A stretch of DNA of 64,000 nucleotides from Latilactobacillus fragifolii (GCF_905332535.1 NZ_CAJOCF010000002.1:124001-188000); one strand, 5' to 3'; positions 1 through 9,192 are shown, numbered from the stretch's first letter. The notes: a model not told the origin generated them from the letters alone. Translations and numbers: made by a program.

Positions 1-537
1 AAACCTTACAACCACTTATACAGCGTTGAAATGTTGGGAAACGTGGTTGGGGGCCGTGAAGTTCGTCATTTAAACCTTGATATCAACACTTTCAAACAAC
101 TGGTAATTAAGCAACTCCAAGCTGGCGAATCCGTTTGGTTCGGTAGCGATGTTGGTCAATCATCTGATCGCAAACGCGGCATCATGGATACTGAAATCTA
201 TCAAGAAGCTGCTATGCTGGGGATGGATCTTTCAATGTCAAAAGACCAACGTCTCGATTATGGTGAAAGCCTCATGACCCATGCGATGGTCATCACCGGT
301 GTTGACCTTGTCGATGGCCAACCAACCAAATGGAAGGTTGAAAACTCTTGGGGCGACAAAGTTGGCACAAAAGGTTATTTCGTGATGAGTGATAGTTGGT
401 TTGACGAATTTGTTTATCAAATCGTGATCAACAAACGCTTCTTGACAGATGACATGAAACGGATTGAAACCGAAGAATACGATCACCCAACCGTTCTTGC
501 CCCATGGGATCCAATGGGCGCCTTAGCAAGTCATTAA
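1..537 (+). CDS. pepC: Aminopeptidase C (C1B cysteine peptidase), C-terminal part
   Basis: This is the 3' end of a cytoplasmic bleomycin-hydrolase-type aminopeptidase that removes N-terminal residues from peptides during proteolysis. The frame is open from base 1, so the 5' part and the catalytic Cys lie outside the window; about 178 residues are present. Two of the three catalytic residues are visible: the His in LMTHAMVITGVD and the Asn in WKVENSWGD. The C-terminal tail covering the active site is complete (ends GALASH). A strong terminator follows directly, so the gene ends its transcript. Family assignment is secure; only the truncation by the window edge limits the call. Confidence 0.95.
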   Translation, partial: KPYNHLYSVEMLGNVVGGREVRHLNLDINTFKQLVIKQLQAGESVWFGSDVGQSSDRKRGIMDTEIYQEAAMLGMDLSMSKDQRLDYGESLMTHAMVITGVDLVDGQPTKWKVENSWGDKVGTKGYFVMSDSWFDEFVYQIVINKRFLTDDMKRIETEEYDHPTVLAPWDPMGALASH

Positions 538-543
538 ACATTA

Positions 544-577
544 AAAGACCCGGATAATTTAAATTATCTGGGTCTTT
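544..577 (+). terminator. Intrinsic terminator after pepC
   Basis: A 17-bp nearly perfect inverted repeat (AAAGACCCGG... with one G-U pair) followed by a T run, 6 bases after the pepC stop. Confidence 0.9.
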
Positions 578-578
578 T

Positions 579-839
579 TTATTTACCAGTCCCTACTGCC
601 AGTAAACTATCATAATAAATCTGCATCATCATTTGCCAATCACTGAACCGTAGCCATTCATCGCCTTTATGCGCAATGCCTTTTTGGCCTGGAAAGGATG
701 GCCCAAACGCGATGATGGTCGGTAACGCCCGGGCATAAGTCACACCGGTGGTTGTGACCGGTGTCCCGTCTAAACCGGTATCCGTCGCATAAATCGCAGA
801 AAGCTGTTGAATAAACGGTAATGTTGGATCAGTGTCTTT
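579..839 (-). pseudogene. Remnant of an M20 (PepV-like) dipeptidase, C-terminal fragment
   Basis: Read on the minus strand this gives one open frame of 86 codons, ending in TAA at 579-581. It contains TTTGVTYARALP, IIAFGPSFPGQKGIAHKGDEW and a helix QMMMQIYYDSL. These match the extreme C-terminus of Sapep/PepV-type zinc dipeptidases, which are normally about 460 residues long. A TGA stands in frame directly before the fragment (840-842), and the UbiA-family gene stops at 844, so there is no start codon, no ribosome site and no catalytic domain. I infer that a deletion removed the 5' 80 percent and fused the rest to the downstream side of the prenyltransferase gene. Confidence 0.75.
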
Positions 840-843
840 TCAT

Positions 844-1782
844 TTAAAGATAGCAACCAATTAGCATTCCCACGAACCAAAAAACGTTGAAGATAATCAA
901 ATTCTGAACCGCTGTGCCAAACACAACCCGTTTTTCCTGACTCTTTTGTAGTGCATGGCCATTGCGCAACAAAGTCGGGAGACTAGCAAACGCTAGTGCT
1001 GCTAGCCATGGATATAACTTCAAACCAATCCCGACAATCATCACTACATAACAGCTGTACATGTTGAGTTGATAAAGTTGAATACTGCGTTTTTTGCCGA
1101 TATAACTAATTAGTGTGTGCCGACCATTTTCTAAATCGACTGTGGCATCACAAATATTGTTCATTAACATTAAATTAGCAATTAAGAAGACCGTCGGTAA
1201 ACTCGCAACAAACACCAAAAGCACCTTCAGCCAATTCAGTTGGACTACCACCAACTGCCCCGCAAAGTGCAAATCAATCAACTGGTCCGTCGGAACGTTA
1301 ACATACACCGTTAAAAAGAAATTACCAAACCCTAACACCAAACTTGATAGTAGTTCGCCCAATGGTAACCGCGAAATTGGAAAGGGTCCGTAAGTATATA
1401 AAATCCCAATTAAGATGAACAAAACACTGATGGCTAACACGATGAAATTTGTTCGCCAGACTAAAATCAGGCCCAAAACGGTTGCCGCCCCAATAAAGCC
1501 GATTAACCAGCGCAAAGCAACTTTAGGCGCAATATTTTGCCGGCCCAACGCACTGGTTGATTGCTGGAGCGTTTCATTTTTGGCGAGATGATAGTCGTTG
1601 TAATTATTCCACCCCGTTGTGAAAACATCAATCAACACCAGTGCACAGAAGTACAGCACCGTATTAATGGGATCAATTTGATGAAAATAATACAACGTAA
1701 AGAAAAAACCAGCCATAAAGGGCATCACGCTACCCACTTTAGTGCGCAATTCGATAAAATCTAAAAATGCCTTAACCGACAT
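844..1782 (-). CDS. menA: UbiA-family prenyltransferase, probable 1,4-dihydroxy-2-naphthoate polyprenyltransferase
   Basis: Integral membrane enzyme of 312 residues expected to attach a polyprenyl chain to an aromatic acceptor in (demethyl)menaquinone synthesis. The first Asp-rich motif is visible as GWNNYNDYHLAKN near residue 60, and a second one as NNICDATVDLENGRH near 210; these bind Mg-prenyl diphosphate. About eight hydrophobic segments follow the UbiA pattern. ATG is preceded by GGAGGCGGAG. No other menaquinone gene is in the window, and lactic acid bacteria often keep only part of the pathway, so the substrate is inferred from family resemblance. It follows the opuA terminator, hence its own unit. 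Confidence 0.8.
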   Translation of the reverse strand: MSVKAFLDFIELRTKVGSVMPFMAGFFFTLYYFHQIDPINTVLYFCALVLIDVFTTGWNNYNDYHLAKNETLQQSTSALGRQNIAPKVALRWLIGFIGAATVLGLILVWRTNFIVLAISVLFILIGILYTYGPFPISRLPLGELLSSLVLGFGNFFLTVYVNVPTDQLIDLHFAGQLVVVQLNWLKVLLVFVASLPTVFLIANLMLMNNICDATVDLENGRHTLISYIGKKRSIQLYQLNMYSCYVVMIVGIGLKLYPWLAALAFASLPTLLRNGHALQKSQEKRVVFGTAVQNLIIFNVFWFVGMLIGCYL

Positions 1783-1846
1783 CTACTCCGCCTCCGCTAT
1801 TATTCAATATAGCCATTTTACCAGAGAAGCGGCCCTAAATAAAAAA

Positions 1847-1880
1847 GAGTCTGACAGCAAAATTACTTTGTATCAGACTC
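1847..1880 (-). terminator. Terminator of the opuA operon
   Basis: GAGTCTGA and TCAGACTC arms with an 18-base loop, then a T run on the minus strand, 9 bases after the opuAC stop. Confidence 0.85.
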
Positions 1881-1888
1881 CTTGGATT

Positions 1889-2794
1889 TTATTTTGTTTT
1901 TAAATCTTCAATCGAATTAATATTCGTCATATACTTCGGTACAGCTAAGCCGACCTTGGCACCTTCTAAGTTTGGACCTAAGTCTTCAAACTGGCCTTTG
2001 TAATCCTTGTAGTATAAGCCAGAGGTCTTGGGTAGCCATGCCGAAACTTGTGCATCGGCAGCTTTCGTTGCGACTGATGCCCACATGGGTTGAATTTCCA
2101 TCGCTTGAATGGTTGGTTGATAACCTTGTTGGCGTAAAACTTCCGCCACCACGTTCGTCGACGCGATTTCTGAATCCCAAGCCACGTAAGTTAACTTAAT
2201 TTTCGTCCCATGGACCTTTTTAACGCCTTTCGTCCACTTAGCAACTTGTTGGGGATTTGCTTTAATCCAATCACGTGCTGCCTTTTCAGGCTCAACCCCA
2301 TCATTGACTTTAAGCATCACTGACGACATTTCCTTTGGTGTCCAATGGAAACGATCCAAGATGGTATAGGCTTCTGGCATATCCTGTTTCAATCCCTTAC
2401 GGACAACTGTATTGATGTGTTCAGCTTGACCAAAAACATTCTTCGGGTCTTTGAGAAACTTAATTGGATATTTGGTAAACATCCAGTGCGGTTGCCAACC
2501 AGTAATCACGATTGGGCGTTTATCGGCAATCGCTTTGTCTAACGTACTGGTCATTGCAGCCGTTGAACTGGTTTGTAACTGCCAGTTTTGATCATCTAAA
2601 TGATACTTGCTGATGGCAGTTTGCGTGGATGCCATAATCCCAGCACCCGCATCAATGCCGGTAATCGTGTAATTAATTTGGCCCCCTAATTTCTCATCGG
2701 CGGCGTATGGTTTCGTTTGTGAACTGCAGGCCGTTAAAAGTGTAACGAACCCCACTAAGGTAAGAAAAGCTATTAATTTATTCTTCTTAATCAC
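1889..2794 (-). CDS. opuAC: Glycine betaine/choline-binding lipoprotein of an OpuA-type ABC transporter
   Basis: Extracytoplasmic solute receptor for compatible solutes, 301 residues. A lipoprotein signal peptide ends in LLTAC with the lipid-modified Cys at residue 23. Tryptophans typical of quaternary-ammonium cages are present in GWQPHWMF, VAWDSE and QPMWASV. The start is GTG, with AAGGAGGG seven bases upstream. It is the last gene of opuAA-opuAB-opuAC, 11 bases after opuAB. Unlike Lactococcus OpuABC, receptor and permease are separate proteins, as in Bacillus OpuA. Role: uptake of betaine or carnitine during osmotic or cold stress; exact substrate is not decided by sequence. Confidence 0.9.
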   Translation of the reverse strand: MIKKNKLIAFLTLVGFVTLLTACSSQTKPYAADEKLGGQINYTITGIDAGAGIMASTQTAISKYHLDDQNWQLQTSSTAAMTSTLDKAIADKRPIVITGWQPHWMFTKYPIKFLKDPKNVFGQAEHINTVVRKGLKQDMPEAYTILDRFHWTPKEMSSVMLKVNDGVEPEKAARDWIKANPQQVAKWTKGVKKVHGTKIKLTYVAWDSEIASTNVVAEVLRQQGYQPTIQAMEIQPMWASVATKAADAQVSAWLPKTSGLYYKDYKGQFEDLGPNLEGAKVGLAVPKYMTNINSIEDLKTK

Positions 2795-2805
2795 TGAATC
2801 CCTCC

Positions 2806-3660
2806 TTAATGTTTGCGTTGCCGGTTCAAAGCTTGCGTCAACCGATCAATAATAATCGCTAAGATGACGATTGCCAAGCCGGCTGCAAAACCGCCCCCAG
2901 CATCGTTCCGACCAACAGCGAAGTAAACCCGCGTTCCTAAGCCCATTGCCCCAATCATTGACGCAATGACGACCATTGATAAGGCGAGCATCATACTTTG
3001 GTTGACCCCCGCCATTAAGGTTGATTTCGCCAATGGTAACTGGACCTTGATTAACTTCTGCCATTCGGTTGAACCGTATGAATCAGCAGCTTCGATTAAT
3101 TCAGTTGGCACTTGGCGAATCCCAAGGTTCGTCATTCGAACCGTTGGTGGCATTGCAAAAATCACTGATGCGAAAACCCCAGGTACCATCCCAATTCCAA
3201 AGAAGGCAACGGCTGGAATTAAGTAAACAAATGCCGGCATCGTCTGCATGAAATCTAAGATGGGTTTAAATATTGCTTGAGCAATGTCACTTTTGGCCAT
3301 CCATATTCCAAGTGGGACCCCGATCACGAGTGAAATCAGACTCGACGTTAACACCAATGTCAAGGTCTGCGTCATATCCCGCCAAAAATCAAGGTTCCAA
3401 ATCAAAAGTAAGCCGAGGACTTCAAAAATAATTAAGCCCCATTTTTTTGTATCGCGATTCGCTAGATATGTCACACCGGCGATAATCACAATGAATAGCC
3501 AAATCGGAATTAAATCAAACACCCATTGAAAAGCGTTAATAATTCCCCCGATAAAGTTCGTAAGGCCATTAAAAAAGCCGGTGAATTGTGTGAGCCAATC
3601 GACAAAATGATCCATCCAATTGGCAATCGGTAACTTAGCAATCATCATTAAATTAAGCAA
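2806..3660 (-). CDS. opuAB: Glycine betaine ABC transporter permease
   Basis: Membrane subunit of the OpuA-type importer, 284 residues with about six to seven hydrophobic helices and the EAA-type loop near EAADSYGSTEWQKLIKVQLP, which docks on the ATPase. The best start is a TTG at 3660: GAGGTG lies about eight bases before it and the codon overlaps the last 8 bases of opuAA, suggesting translational coupling. An internal ATG ATG pair (residues 5-6) is the alternative. Length agrees with Bacillus OpuAB (282). Confidence 0.9.
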   Translation of the reverse strand: MLNLMMIAKLPIANWMDHFVDWLTQFTGFFNGLTNFIGGIINAFQWVFDLIPIWLFIVIIAGVTYLANRDTKKWGLIIFEVLGLLLIWNLDFWRDMTQTLTLVLTSSLISLVIGVPLGIWMAKSDIAQAIFKPILDFMQTMPAFVYLIPAVAFFGIGMVPGVFASVIFAMPPTVRMTNLGIRQVPTELIEAADSYGSTEWQKLIKVQLPLAKSTLMAGVNQSMMLALSMVVIASMIGAMGLGTRVYFAVGRNDAGGGFAAGLAIVILAIIIDRLTQALNRQRKH

Positions 3661-4852
3661 AATGGTTCACCTCATTTCCTGCAAGTGCCCCTAAGACAGC
3701 CCCGCGAATAATAATTCCCCGTAATTGTTGTTTATCGTTTAAGACAGCAAACGGAATGCCTGTTTGCGAAATATCATCTAAGATATCGGCAATTGGTGTC
3801 TCTTCATCAGTCGTTGGCACTTCAGTATTCACAATTGATTGTAAATCACGGCTTCCTTTGCGGACTAATTCAATCACATCACGGGCATCAATAATTCCCA
3901 CTAATTCGCGTTTACTGTTGACAACGTAAGCATTCGAAACTTCATTCTCACGCATTCGTTTCAAGGCCAAACGCGGACCATCTTTTTCAATATTCACGGT
4001 CATTGGCCGAATCATAACATTGCCGGCTGTATAGACTTTACTACGATCAACGTTTTCGATGAATTTCTCAACATATTCATCAGCTGGACGCGTCAAGATA
4101 TCTTCCGGAGTCCCAGTTTGAACAATTTCGCCGTCCTTCATAATCATGATATGATCACCAATTTTGAGCGCTTCGTTTAAATCATGACTAATAAAGATAA
4201 TGGTTTTATGCATCGTTTCTTGTAAGTCGAGTAGTTGATCTTGCATGTCCGAACGATTCAATGGATCAAGCGCTGAGAAAGCTTCGTCCATTAATAAAAT
4301 CTCAGCATCGTTCGCTAACGCCCGTGCTAAACCAACACGTTGTTGCATCCCACCGGATAATTGCGTAGGATATTGATCCCCGTAACCATTTAAGCCAACC
4401 AAGTCAAGGGCTTCATTGGCTTTTTGTTCCCGAGTCGCCTTATCAATTCCCTGAATTTCAAGACCATAGGCGGTATTTTCGAGAATGGTTCGATTGGGAA
4501 AAAGCCCGAAATTTTGGAACACCATGCTCATTTTTTTGCGCCGGACTTCACGTAATTCCTTCTTATCAATCTGCATTAAATCCTCGCCATCGATTAATAC
4601 ACTACCTTCAGTAGGCTCAATCAACCGGTTAATCATCCGAACCAATGTTGATTTACCACTCCCAGATAGGCCCATAATGACAAAAATCTCACCTGATTCC
4701 ACTTCGAAGTTAGCCCGGTCGACACCGATTGTCGCACCTGTTTCCTTTAGAATCGCCGCTTTTGTTTTTCCCTGTTTCAGTAATTCTTTGGCACGCACGA
4801 CACGCTTACCAAATATTTTGGTTAGGTTTTTGACTTGTAATTTGACAGTCAT
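3653..4852 (-). CDS. opuAA: Glycine betaine ABC transporter ATPase with CBS domains
   Basis: ATP-hydrolysing subunit, 399 residues. Walker A GLSGSGKST is at 61-69, the signature LSGGMQQRV near 165-173, Walker B ILLMDE near 185-190 and the H-loop in FISHDLNEA. Two CBS repeats occupy about 280-395; in OpuA transporters these sense ionic strength and gate transport. I chose the ATG at 4852 because AAAGGGGG lies just before it; an upstream ATG at 4873 would add seven residues without a ribosome site. First gene of the three-gene operon; a long AT-rich region upstream should hold the stress-responsive promoter. Confidence 0.93.
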   Translation of the reverse strand: MTVKLQVKNLTKIFGKRVVRAKELLKQGKTKAAILKETGATIGVDRANFEVESGEIFVIMGLSGSGKSTLVRMINRLIEPTEGSVLIDGEDLMQIDKKELREVRRKKMSMVFQNFGLFPNRTILENTAYGLEIQGIDKATREQKANEALDLVGLNGYGDQYPTQLSGGMQQRVGLARALANDAEILLMDEAFSALDPLNRSDMQDQLLDLQETMHKTIIFISHDLNEALKIGDHIMIMKDGEIVQTGTPEDILTRPADEYVEKFIENVDRSKVYTAGNVMIRPMTVNIEKDGPRLALKRMRENEVSNAYVVNSKRELVGIIDARDVIELVRKGSRDLQSIVNTEVPTTDEETPIADILDDISQTGIPFAVLNDKQQLRGIIIRGAVLGALAGNEVNHFA

Positions 4853-5149
4853 AGAATCCCCCTTTGATTTCATTTTCTGAAAACTATATGTAAAAAGTAT
4901 ACAGGTTTATTGTGAAAGTTACACACCGCCCATTTTTATTTTCATTAAATTCTAATATAATCGTCTGGTAATCAACTTTCGCTAAAATTTAAAAATCGCT
5001 AGATGGGGCTTTATGTTAGTCTTTAAAAATCGGATTAGTTCTAAAATGGAACCAATCAAAAATTGCAACTAATTTCCTTGCAACATTAGAATTTAATGAG
5101 ATTTTATTCCTTCTAAAATTCACAACCGCTCAATTCCCCTACCAAAAAA
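4853..5149. other. Non-coding region upstream of opuA
   Basis: About 300 AT-rich bases between opuAA and the yjeM terminator. A TATACT hexamer (minus strand, 4896-4901) preceded directly by TG could be the opuA -10, but no good -35 is visible at 17 bases. I see no ORF with a ribosome site and no riboswitch. Confidence 0.4.
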
Positions 5150-5172
5150 ACGTCGACCAAGTTGGTCAACGC
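5150..5172 (-). terminator. Terminator of the YjeM-type permease gene
   Basis: Short hairpin CGTTGACCAA/TTGGTCGACG with one mismatch, followed by seven T on the minus strand, just after the stop codon. Confidence 0.8.
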
Positions 5173-5182
5173 TTTTAAAAAG

Positions 5183-6673
5183 TTATGCATGTCTCGTTTT
5201 TCGTTGATAACGGTGATACAGGGCAAGTGCCATGATTGTAAAGACAATCGGGCCGATGACCATCCAGAAGGCATCTAAATATTGCCCCTCTAACACTGGT
5301 TGAATAATTGTAAAGGCAATTCCGAAAACGAGCACTAAATCGACCACAATCGTCACCGCCTTAACCGCAACTGGTGACTTAAAGAATTCATAAGGTCGTT
5401 TTAAATCTTTGCGTGCCTTGAAATAAGGAAAAGCTGTCACTAAGAAAAGGTAGGGCAACGATGTCGAAACGTTAGACATCAAGGTCAAGACGTTATAGAA
5501 ATCACCGGCAGCTTTTCCACCAAATGAAATAACAGCGATTAAGAGGCAGACTAATAACGCTTGCGCCCACATTGCTTTTTCAGGCATGCCATGTTTGTTG
5601 ACGCCTGCAAACCCATTCGGCCAAAGGGCTTTAGGGGTTCCAAGCACAAACGACTTTAATGGTGAATAGATTAGGACGGCAAATGCGCCTAAATAACTGA
5701 TAAACATGATTAACCCAGTAATCCGAGCAAAGGTCGTCCCAATTGTCAGCGCAACGGGTGTCGTCATCCCAAAAGCATGTCCGAATTGATAACCCAAATT
5801 GTGCATTAAGACATAAGTAATGTTTCCCATGTTAGCTTTATTACCGCTCAAGACGTGCTGCCAGTTTGTTGAAATTCCCCACATAAAGATGGCAACGGCG
5901 TAGATTAATGTAATAAAAACGGTCGCAATCATCAATCCTTTTGGGAAAGTCTTTTCAGGCTGATCCATACTGTCGGTAACCCCACCCATGGCTTCCATCC
6001 CCGCATAAGCAAAGATTGAAAAGACCACAAACGATAACATACCGATTGGTGTTTGATAGCTACTCATCGGACTCTTAACAAAGGTTGTTGTGCCATGAAT
6101 CGGTTCTGCTAAATGGAACCCTGTCTTAAGCCAAGTAGCCACACTAATCACTAAGAATGCAGCAAATAAAAAGGCAACAGCCACCCCACTGAACGACGCA
6201 AACTTTTGAATCTTATCGACTCCTCGACTTGATAAAAAAGTTAATAACAAAATCCAAAGGATCCCTAAAACCCCGACCACTTGAGTCCCGTTCATCCCTA
6301 ATAAGTGCCAGGCTGCTGTTTGATCGGATCCTTGGAGGAACGTTGAAAAAGGCACCCATACTTTGGCAGCCGTGGACACCATCCAGACAATCCATGACGC
6401 TAACCAAATGAAAGTGCCAATAAAGGCCGCTTTTTTCCCAATGGAGGCTTCGAGCCACGAATAGATGCCCCCGCGTGATTCTTTCAAAGAAGAACCGAAT
6501 TCAGCAAACATTAATGAGGTTGGCAAGAAAAAGAAGATTGCCGCCAAGATATACCAAATAATGCTGGCATAACCCATTAAGTAGAAAGCAATCGTGGTAT
6601 TCGCAAAGCCAAAGATTGACCCAAAAATCATCAATACAAGCCCTTGAACGTTAATTTTTTTTGATTTCGCCAT
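5183..6673 (-). CDS. yjeM: APC-superfamily amino acid permease, YjeM-like
   Basis: Membrane transporter of 496 residues with about twelve to thirteen hydrophobic segments. The N-terminus (LMIFGSIFGFANTTIAFYLM, then FGSSLKESRGGIYSWLEAS near 60-78) closely resembles the glutamate/GABA exchanger subgroup typified by E. coli YjeM. Substrate unknown; the group is associated with acidic amino acids or amines. ATG with AAAGGAC upstream. It stands alone between opuA and a small zinc-ribbon gene and has its own terminator. Confidence 0.8.
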   Translation of the reverse strand: MAKSKKINVQGLVLMIFGSIFGFANTTIAFYLMGYASIIWYILAAIFFFLPTSLMFAEFGSSLKESRGGIYSWLEASIGKKAAFIGTFIWLASWIVWMVSTAAKVWVPFSTFLQGSDQTAAWHLLGMNGTQVVGVLGILWILLLTFLSSRGVDKIQKFASFSGVAVAFLFAAFLVISVATWLKTGFHLAEPIHGTTTFVKSPMSSYQTPIGMLSFVVFSIFAYAGMEAMGGVTDSMDQPEKTFPKGLMIATVFITLIYAVAIFMWGISTNWQHVLSGNKANMGNITYVLMHNLGYQFGHAFGMTTPVALTIGTTFARITGLIMFISYLGAFAVLIYSPLKSFVLGTPKALWPNGFAGVNKHGMPEKAMWAQALLVCLLIAVISFGGKAAGDFYNVLTLMSNVSTSLPYLFLVTAFPYFKARKDLKRPYEFFKSPVAVKAVTIVVDLVLVFGIAFTIIQPVLEGQYLDAFWMVIGPIVFTIMALALYHRYQRKTRHA

Positions 6674-6833
6674 TTTAATAAGTCCTTTATATTGTATTAA
6701 GTAGCATAAATATACAATTTAAAGAGCATAATGTCAATTATTATTGAATAAATCAACCGTTTAAAGCGGTTTTATTCATATATTCATGATTATATGCAAT
6801 TCATAACAAAAAACGTTCACTTTACCAAGGATT

Positions 6834-7088
6834 TTATTTAATGTTAGCAACCTTAGCGACTTGACCACTATTGGCACTTGCGCTAATTTTCCCTTCTTGA
6901 CCATCATTGATGCCAAATTGATCAGTTGCTTGACACCGCGGACAAGTCGTTTCAATGCGAAACTTAGTTGAGCCATCTGGATTAGTTTCGAATACCGTCT
7001 TCGTCGTGATTTCCATCGCCGGGTGTTGACACTTATGACATTGAAAAACAATAAACCGTCGTTCTACAAATTCGTCTGCTAAACGCAT
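6834..7088 (-). CDS. Small zinc-ribbon protein of unknown function
   Basis: An 84-residue cytoplasmic protein with two CxxC pairs (FQCHKCQ near residue 16 and TTCPRCQ near 52), the layout of a zinc ribbon. The C-terminal third is rich in Ser, Ala, Lys and Gly and looks disordered. I chose the ATG at 7088 because AAAGGA lies eight bases before it; longer readings have no ribosome site. Nothing in the neighbourhood suggests a role. No family name recognised; similar proteins in lactobacilli are usually left hypothetical. Confidence 0.7.
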   Translation of the reverse strand: MRLADEFVERRFIVFQCHKCQHPAMEITTKTVFETNPDGSTKFRIETTCPRCQATDQFGINDGQEGKISASANSGQVAKVANIK

Positions 7089-7273
7089 GTGATTCATCCT
7101 TTCAACAAGTTTATTTAAGGTCATTCTAGCAGCCTGCAATCTTATAAGGTATCTTTTTGCTCACATCCTGCTTTCTGCGTGCATCAATTAAAAACGAACA
7201 ATTATAAAGTTTAAAACCATTATAGTATGTGATATACTTTAAACACATTATTTAGAAGGCGCGGGGTAAAAGT

Positions 7274-7974
7274 TTGTTATTCACACTAAAAGCAAGTCAT
7301 TTTTATACAAATTCGCATAATTACAGTTCATTTCACGAAGATTCACCGACAGAAACCACTAATAGCGGTCACATTACAAACATTACCCATCAAAAGGTCT
7401 CGGGATATCAAGAACGATTACTGGTTGCACGCCAACATGACCATTTAATCACGTTCGCGCCCGGACACTGCACATAGTCCCAGCGCATCACTAAACACAC
7501 TGTCGTGACAGCAACTGGGAAGACGATTATGTGCTCAAACGGTTCGGCCATACAGACTCTGAAATGTTGCAATCATTTGGTTTATTAAACCAACATTCGG
7601 TATCAGCACATGCAACCCAAATTACAAAGCAGGTCCAAATAATTATTAAAACCGAACAAGCCGTAACGACATCCCAAATTCGACAAGATGGAATTGACAC
7701 CCCACTGTAGCTGAACACCGTGGGGGTGCTAATAGCCGCATTAGCGCTAAACAGGCCTTTTATATGGCAACCGTTGGTGGTGCAGCTAGCCTTGGCATTC
7801 CAGCTGATGCCATTGAACCCGGTTTACTCGCTGACTTGCAAATTATTTAAGCCCCGCCACGCTTTGTCCGTCTTACCCCAGATGAACAACTTTTATTCCG
7901 CCACACCAAACAACAAATTAAGGCCGTCTACATCCAAGGTAAACTGGTCCACGAAAAGGAGCACAACTGGTATG
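7274..7974 (+). pseudogene. Decayed amidohydrolase, probable guanine deaminase
   Basis: Fragments of one amidohydrolase survive in different frames. 7274-7477 encodes an N-terminal-like piece (GHITNITHQ..., LLVARQHDHLITFAPG) ending in a stop. About 7530-7709 encodes LLNQHSVSAHATQITKQ, which resembles the metal-site HAT/HxT strand region of guanine deaminases. 7729-7974 encodes KQAFYMATVGGAASLG, IEPGLLADLQII, a TAA stop at 7849-7851, and a tail ending KAVYIQGKLVHEKEH. About 650 bases remain of a gene that should be near 1,350, so large internal deletions are present as well. The last fragment overlaps the start of the purine permease, indicating an old two-gene purine salvage operon. Confidence 0.7.
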
Positions 7975-9192
7975 AATGAAAATGAACAATCGCAAAAATT
8001 AATGGTCGGTCCGGATGAACCAATTTCCAATCAAGAAGCAGGTTTCTTAGGACTGCAACACGTTTTAGCAATGGATGTCTATGTGCCACCCGTTATTATC
8101 GCCGGTTTATTGGCAATGAGTCTCGATGCAAAAGCGGGCTTAATTCAAGCTACGTTCCTTGCTGCCGGGATTGGCACGATTTTGCAAACGAAATTCTTTA
8201 TGCAAATGCCCGTTTCTCAAGGGCCTTCATTCGTTCCAATCGGGGCAATCGCCGGGATTTACTTTGCTAGTGGTGCTAAAGACGGCGGGATGGCAACGGT
8301 CATTGGTGCTTCCATTATTGGTTCAATTCTATTGATGCTCCTCGGCGTCACCGGGCTCTTCCAAAAAATTATTAACAGCTTAGTCCCACAAGTAGTTGGC
8401 GGGACGATCATTACAGTTGTTGGTCTGTCCCTGATGCCATCTGCTTTAGGTGATAACATTTTCAAAGCACAAGGAAACATCAACGAGAACTTACTATTAG
8501 CAGTGGTGACCGTCACCATTTTGATTCTTTGTGTTTCGCTTGGCATCTACTTTCCTAAATTACAAAAACTTTTCAAAGTCAGTTCCATCATCATCGCCTT
8601 GTTGGGCGGAACAGTTTTAGCGACCATGCTTGGTCAATTTGACTGGCAAAGCGTACATCAAGCGCATTGGTTTAGCCTTCCCAGTTTCACTGCATTCCAC
8701 TATGGCGTGCACTTTTCCATGACAGCCATCATGACCTTTATCATTATCTACGCCGTTTTAATGACCGAAACAACCGGGACATGGTTTGCAATGAACGCCG
8801 GCATCATCTCAATCACTGGCGTTGCTAGTAAAAAAGTATTCGTTTCTGCCGGCATTTGGTTTATCATCTTTGGCTTCTTTAATAAGTTAGCTGCCTTCTT
8901 ATCGGCGATTCCAGCGCCAGTCATTGGCGGCATTTTCGCCATCATTTGTTCAACCATTATGCTCAACGGGTTAAACGTCATTCGAACACTACGTACCCAA
9001 GAACGTGATATGTACATCATCGGAATTCCGATTATTTTATGTATCGCCATCATCATCATGCCGCCATCATTATTAAAAGCAACCCCCCAGATGATTCAAT
9101 ACTTACTCGAATCACCCATCTCAATCTGTGCACTGGCAGCAATTATTCTCAACCTAATCTTACCAAGAGACAGACCGATTACATTTAATTGA
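7972..9192 (+). CDS. NCS2-family nucleobase (xanthine/uracil-type) permease
   Basis: Proton-coupled nucleobase transporter of 406 residues with roughly twelve to fourteen hydrophobic helices. NCS2 landmarks include GLQHVLAMDVYVPP at about 24-37, the SQGPSFVPIGAI motif near 83-94 and a family-like TETTGTWFAMNAG stretch near 264-276. The frame is open upstream to 7720, but ATG 7972 has AAAGGAG before it and the upstream part is out-of-frame deaminase debris. It looks intact although the adjoining deaminase is broken. With a deaminase partner the likely substrate was guanine or xanthine; hypoxanthine or urate cannot be excluded. A bidirectional terminator follows. Confidence 0.87.
   Translation: MNENEQSQKLMVGPDEPISNQEAGFLGLQHVLAMDVYVPPVIIAGLLAMSLDAKAGLIQATFLAAGIGTILQTKFFMQMPVSQGPSFVPIGAIAGIYFASGAKDGGMATVIGASIIGSILLMLLGVTGLFQKIINSLVPQVVGGTIITVVGLSLMPSALGDNIFKAQGNINENLLLAVVTVTILILCVSLGIYFPKLQKLFKVSSIIIALLGGTVLATMLGQFDWQSVHQAHWFSLPSFTAFHYGVHFSMTAIMTFIIIYAVLMTETTGTWFAMNAGIISITGVASKKVFVSAGIWFIIFGFFNKLAAFLSAIPAPVIGGIFAIICSTIMLNGLNVIRTLRTQERDMYIIGIPIILCIAIIIMPPSLLKATPQMIQYLLESPISICALAAIILNLILPRDRPITFN

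Noticed and set aside
6749-6775. AACCG/CGGTT hairpin as a terminator of the zinc-ribbon gene
   Set aside because: The stem is only 5 bp and on the minus strand it is not followed by a T run; too weak to call.
7720-7971. A longer start for the purine permease, adding 84 residues
   Set aside because: The extension is read through deaminase debris in another frame, has no membrane-protein character, and a proper ribosome site precedes ATG 7972.
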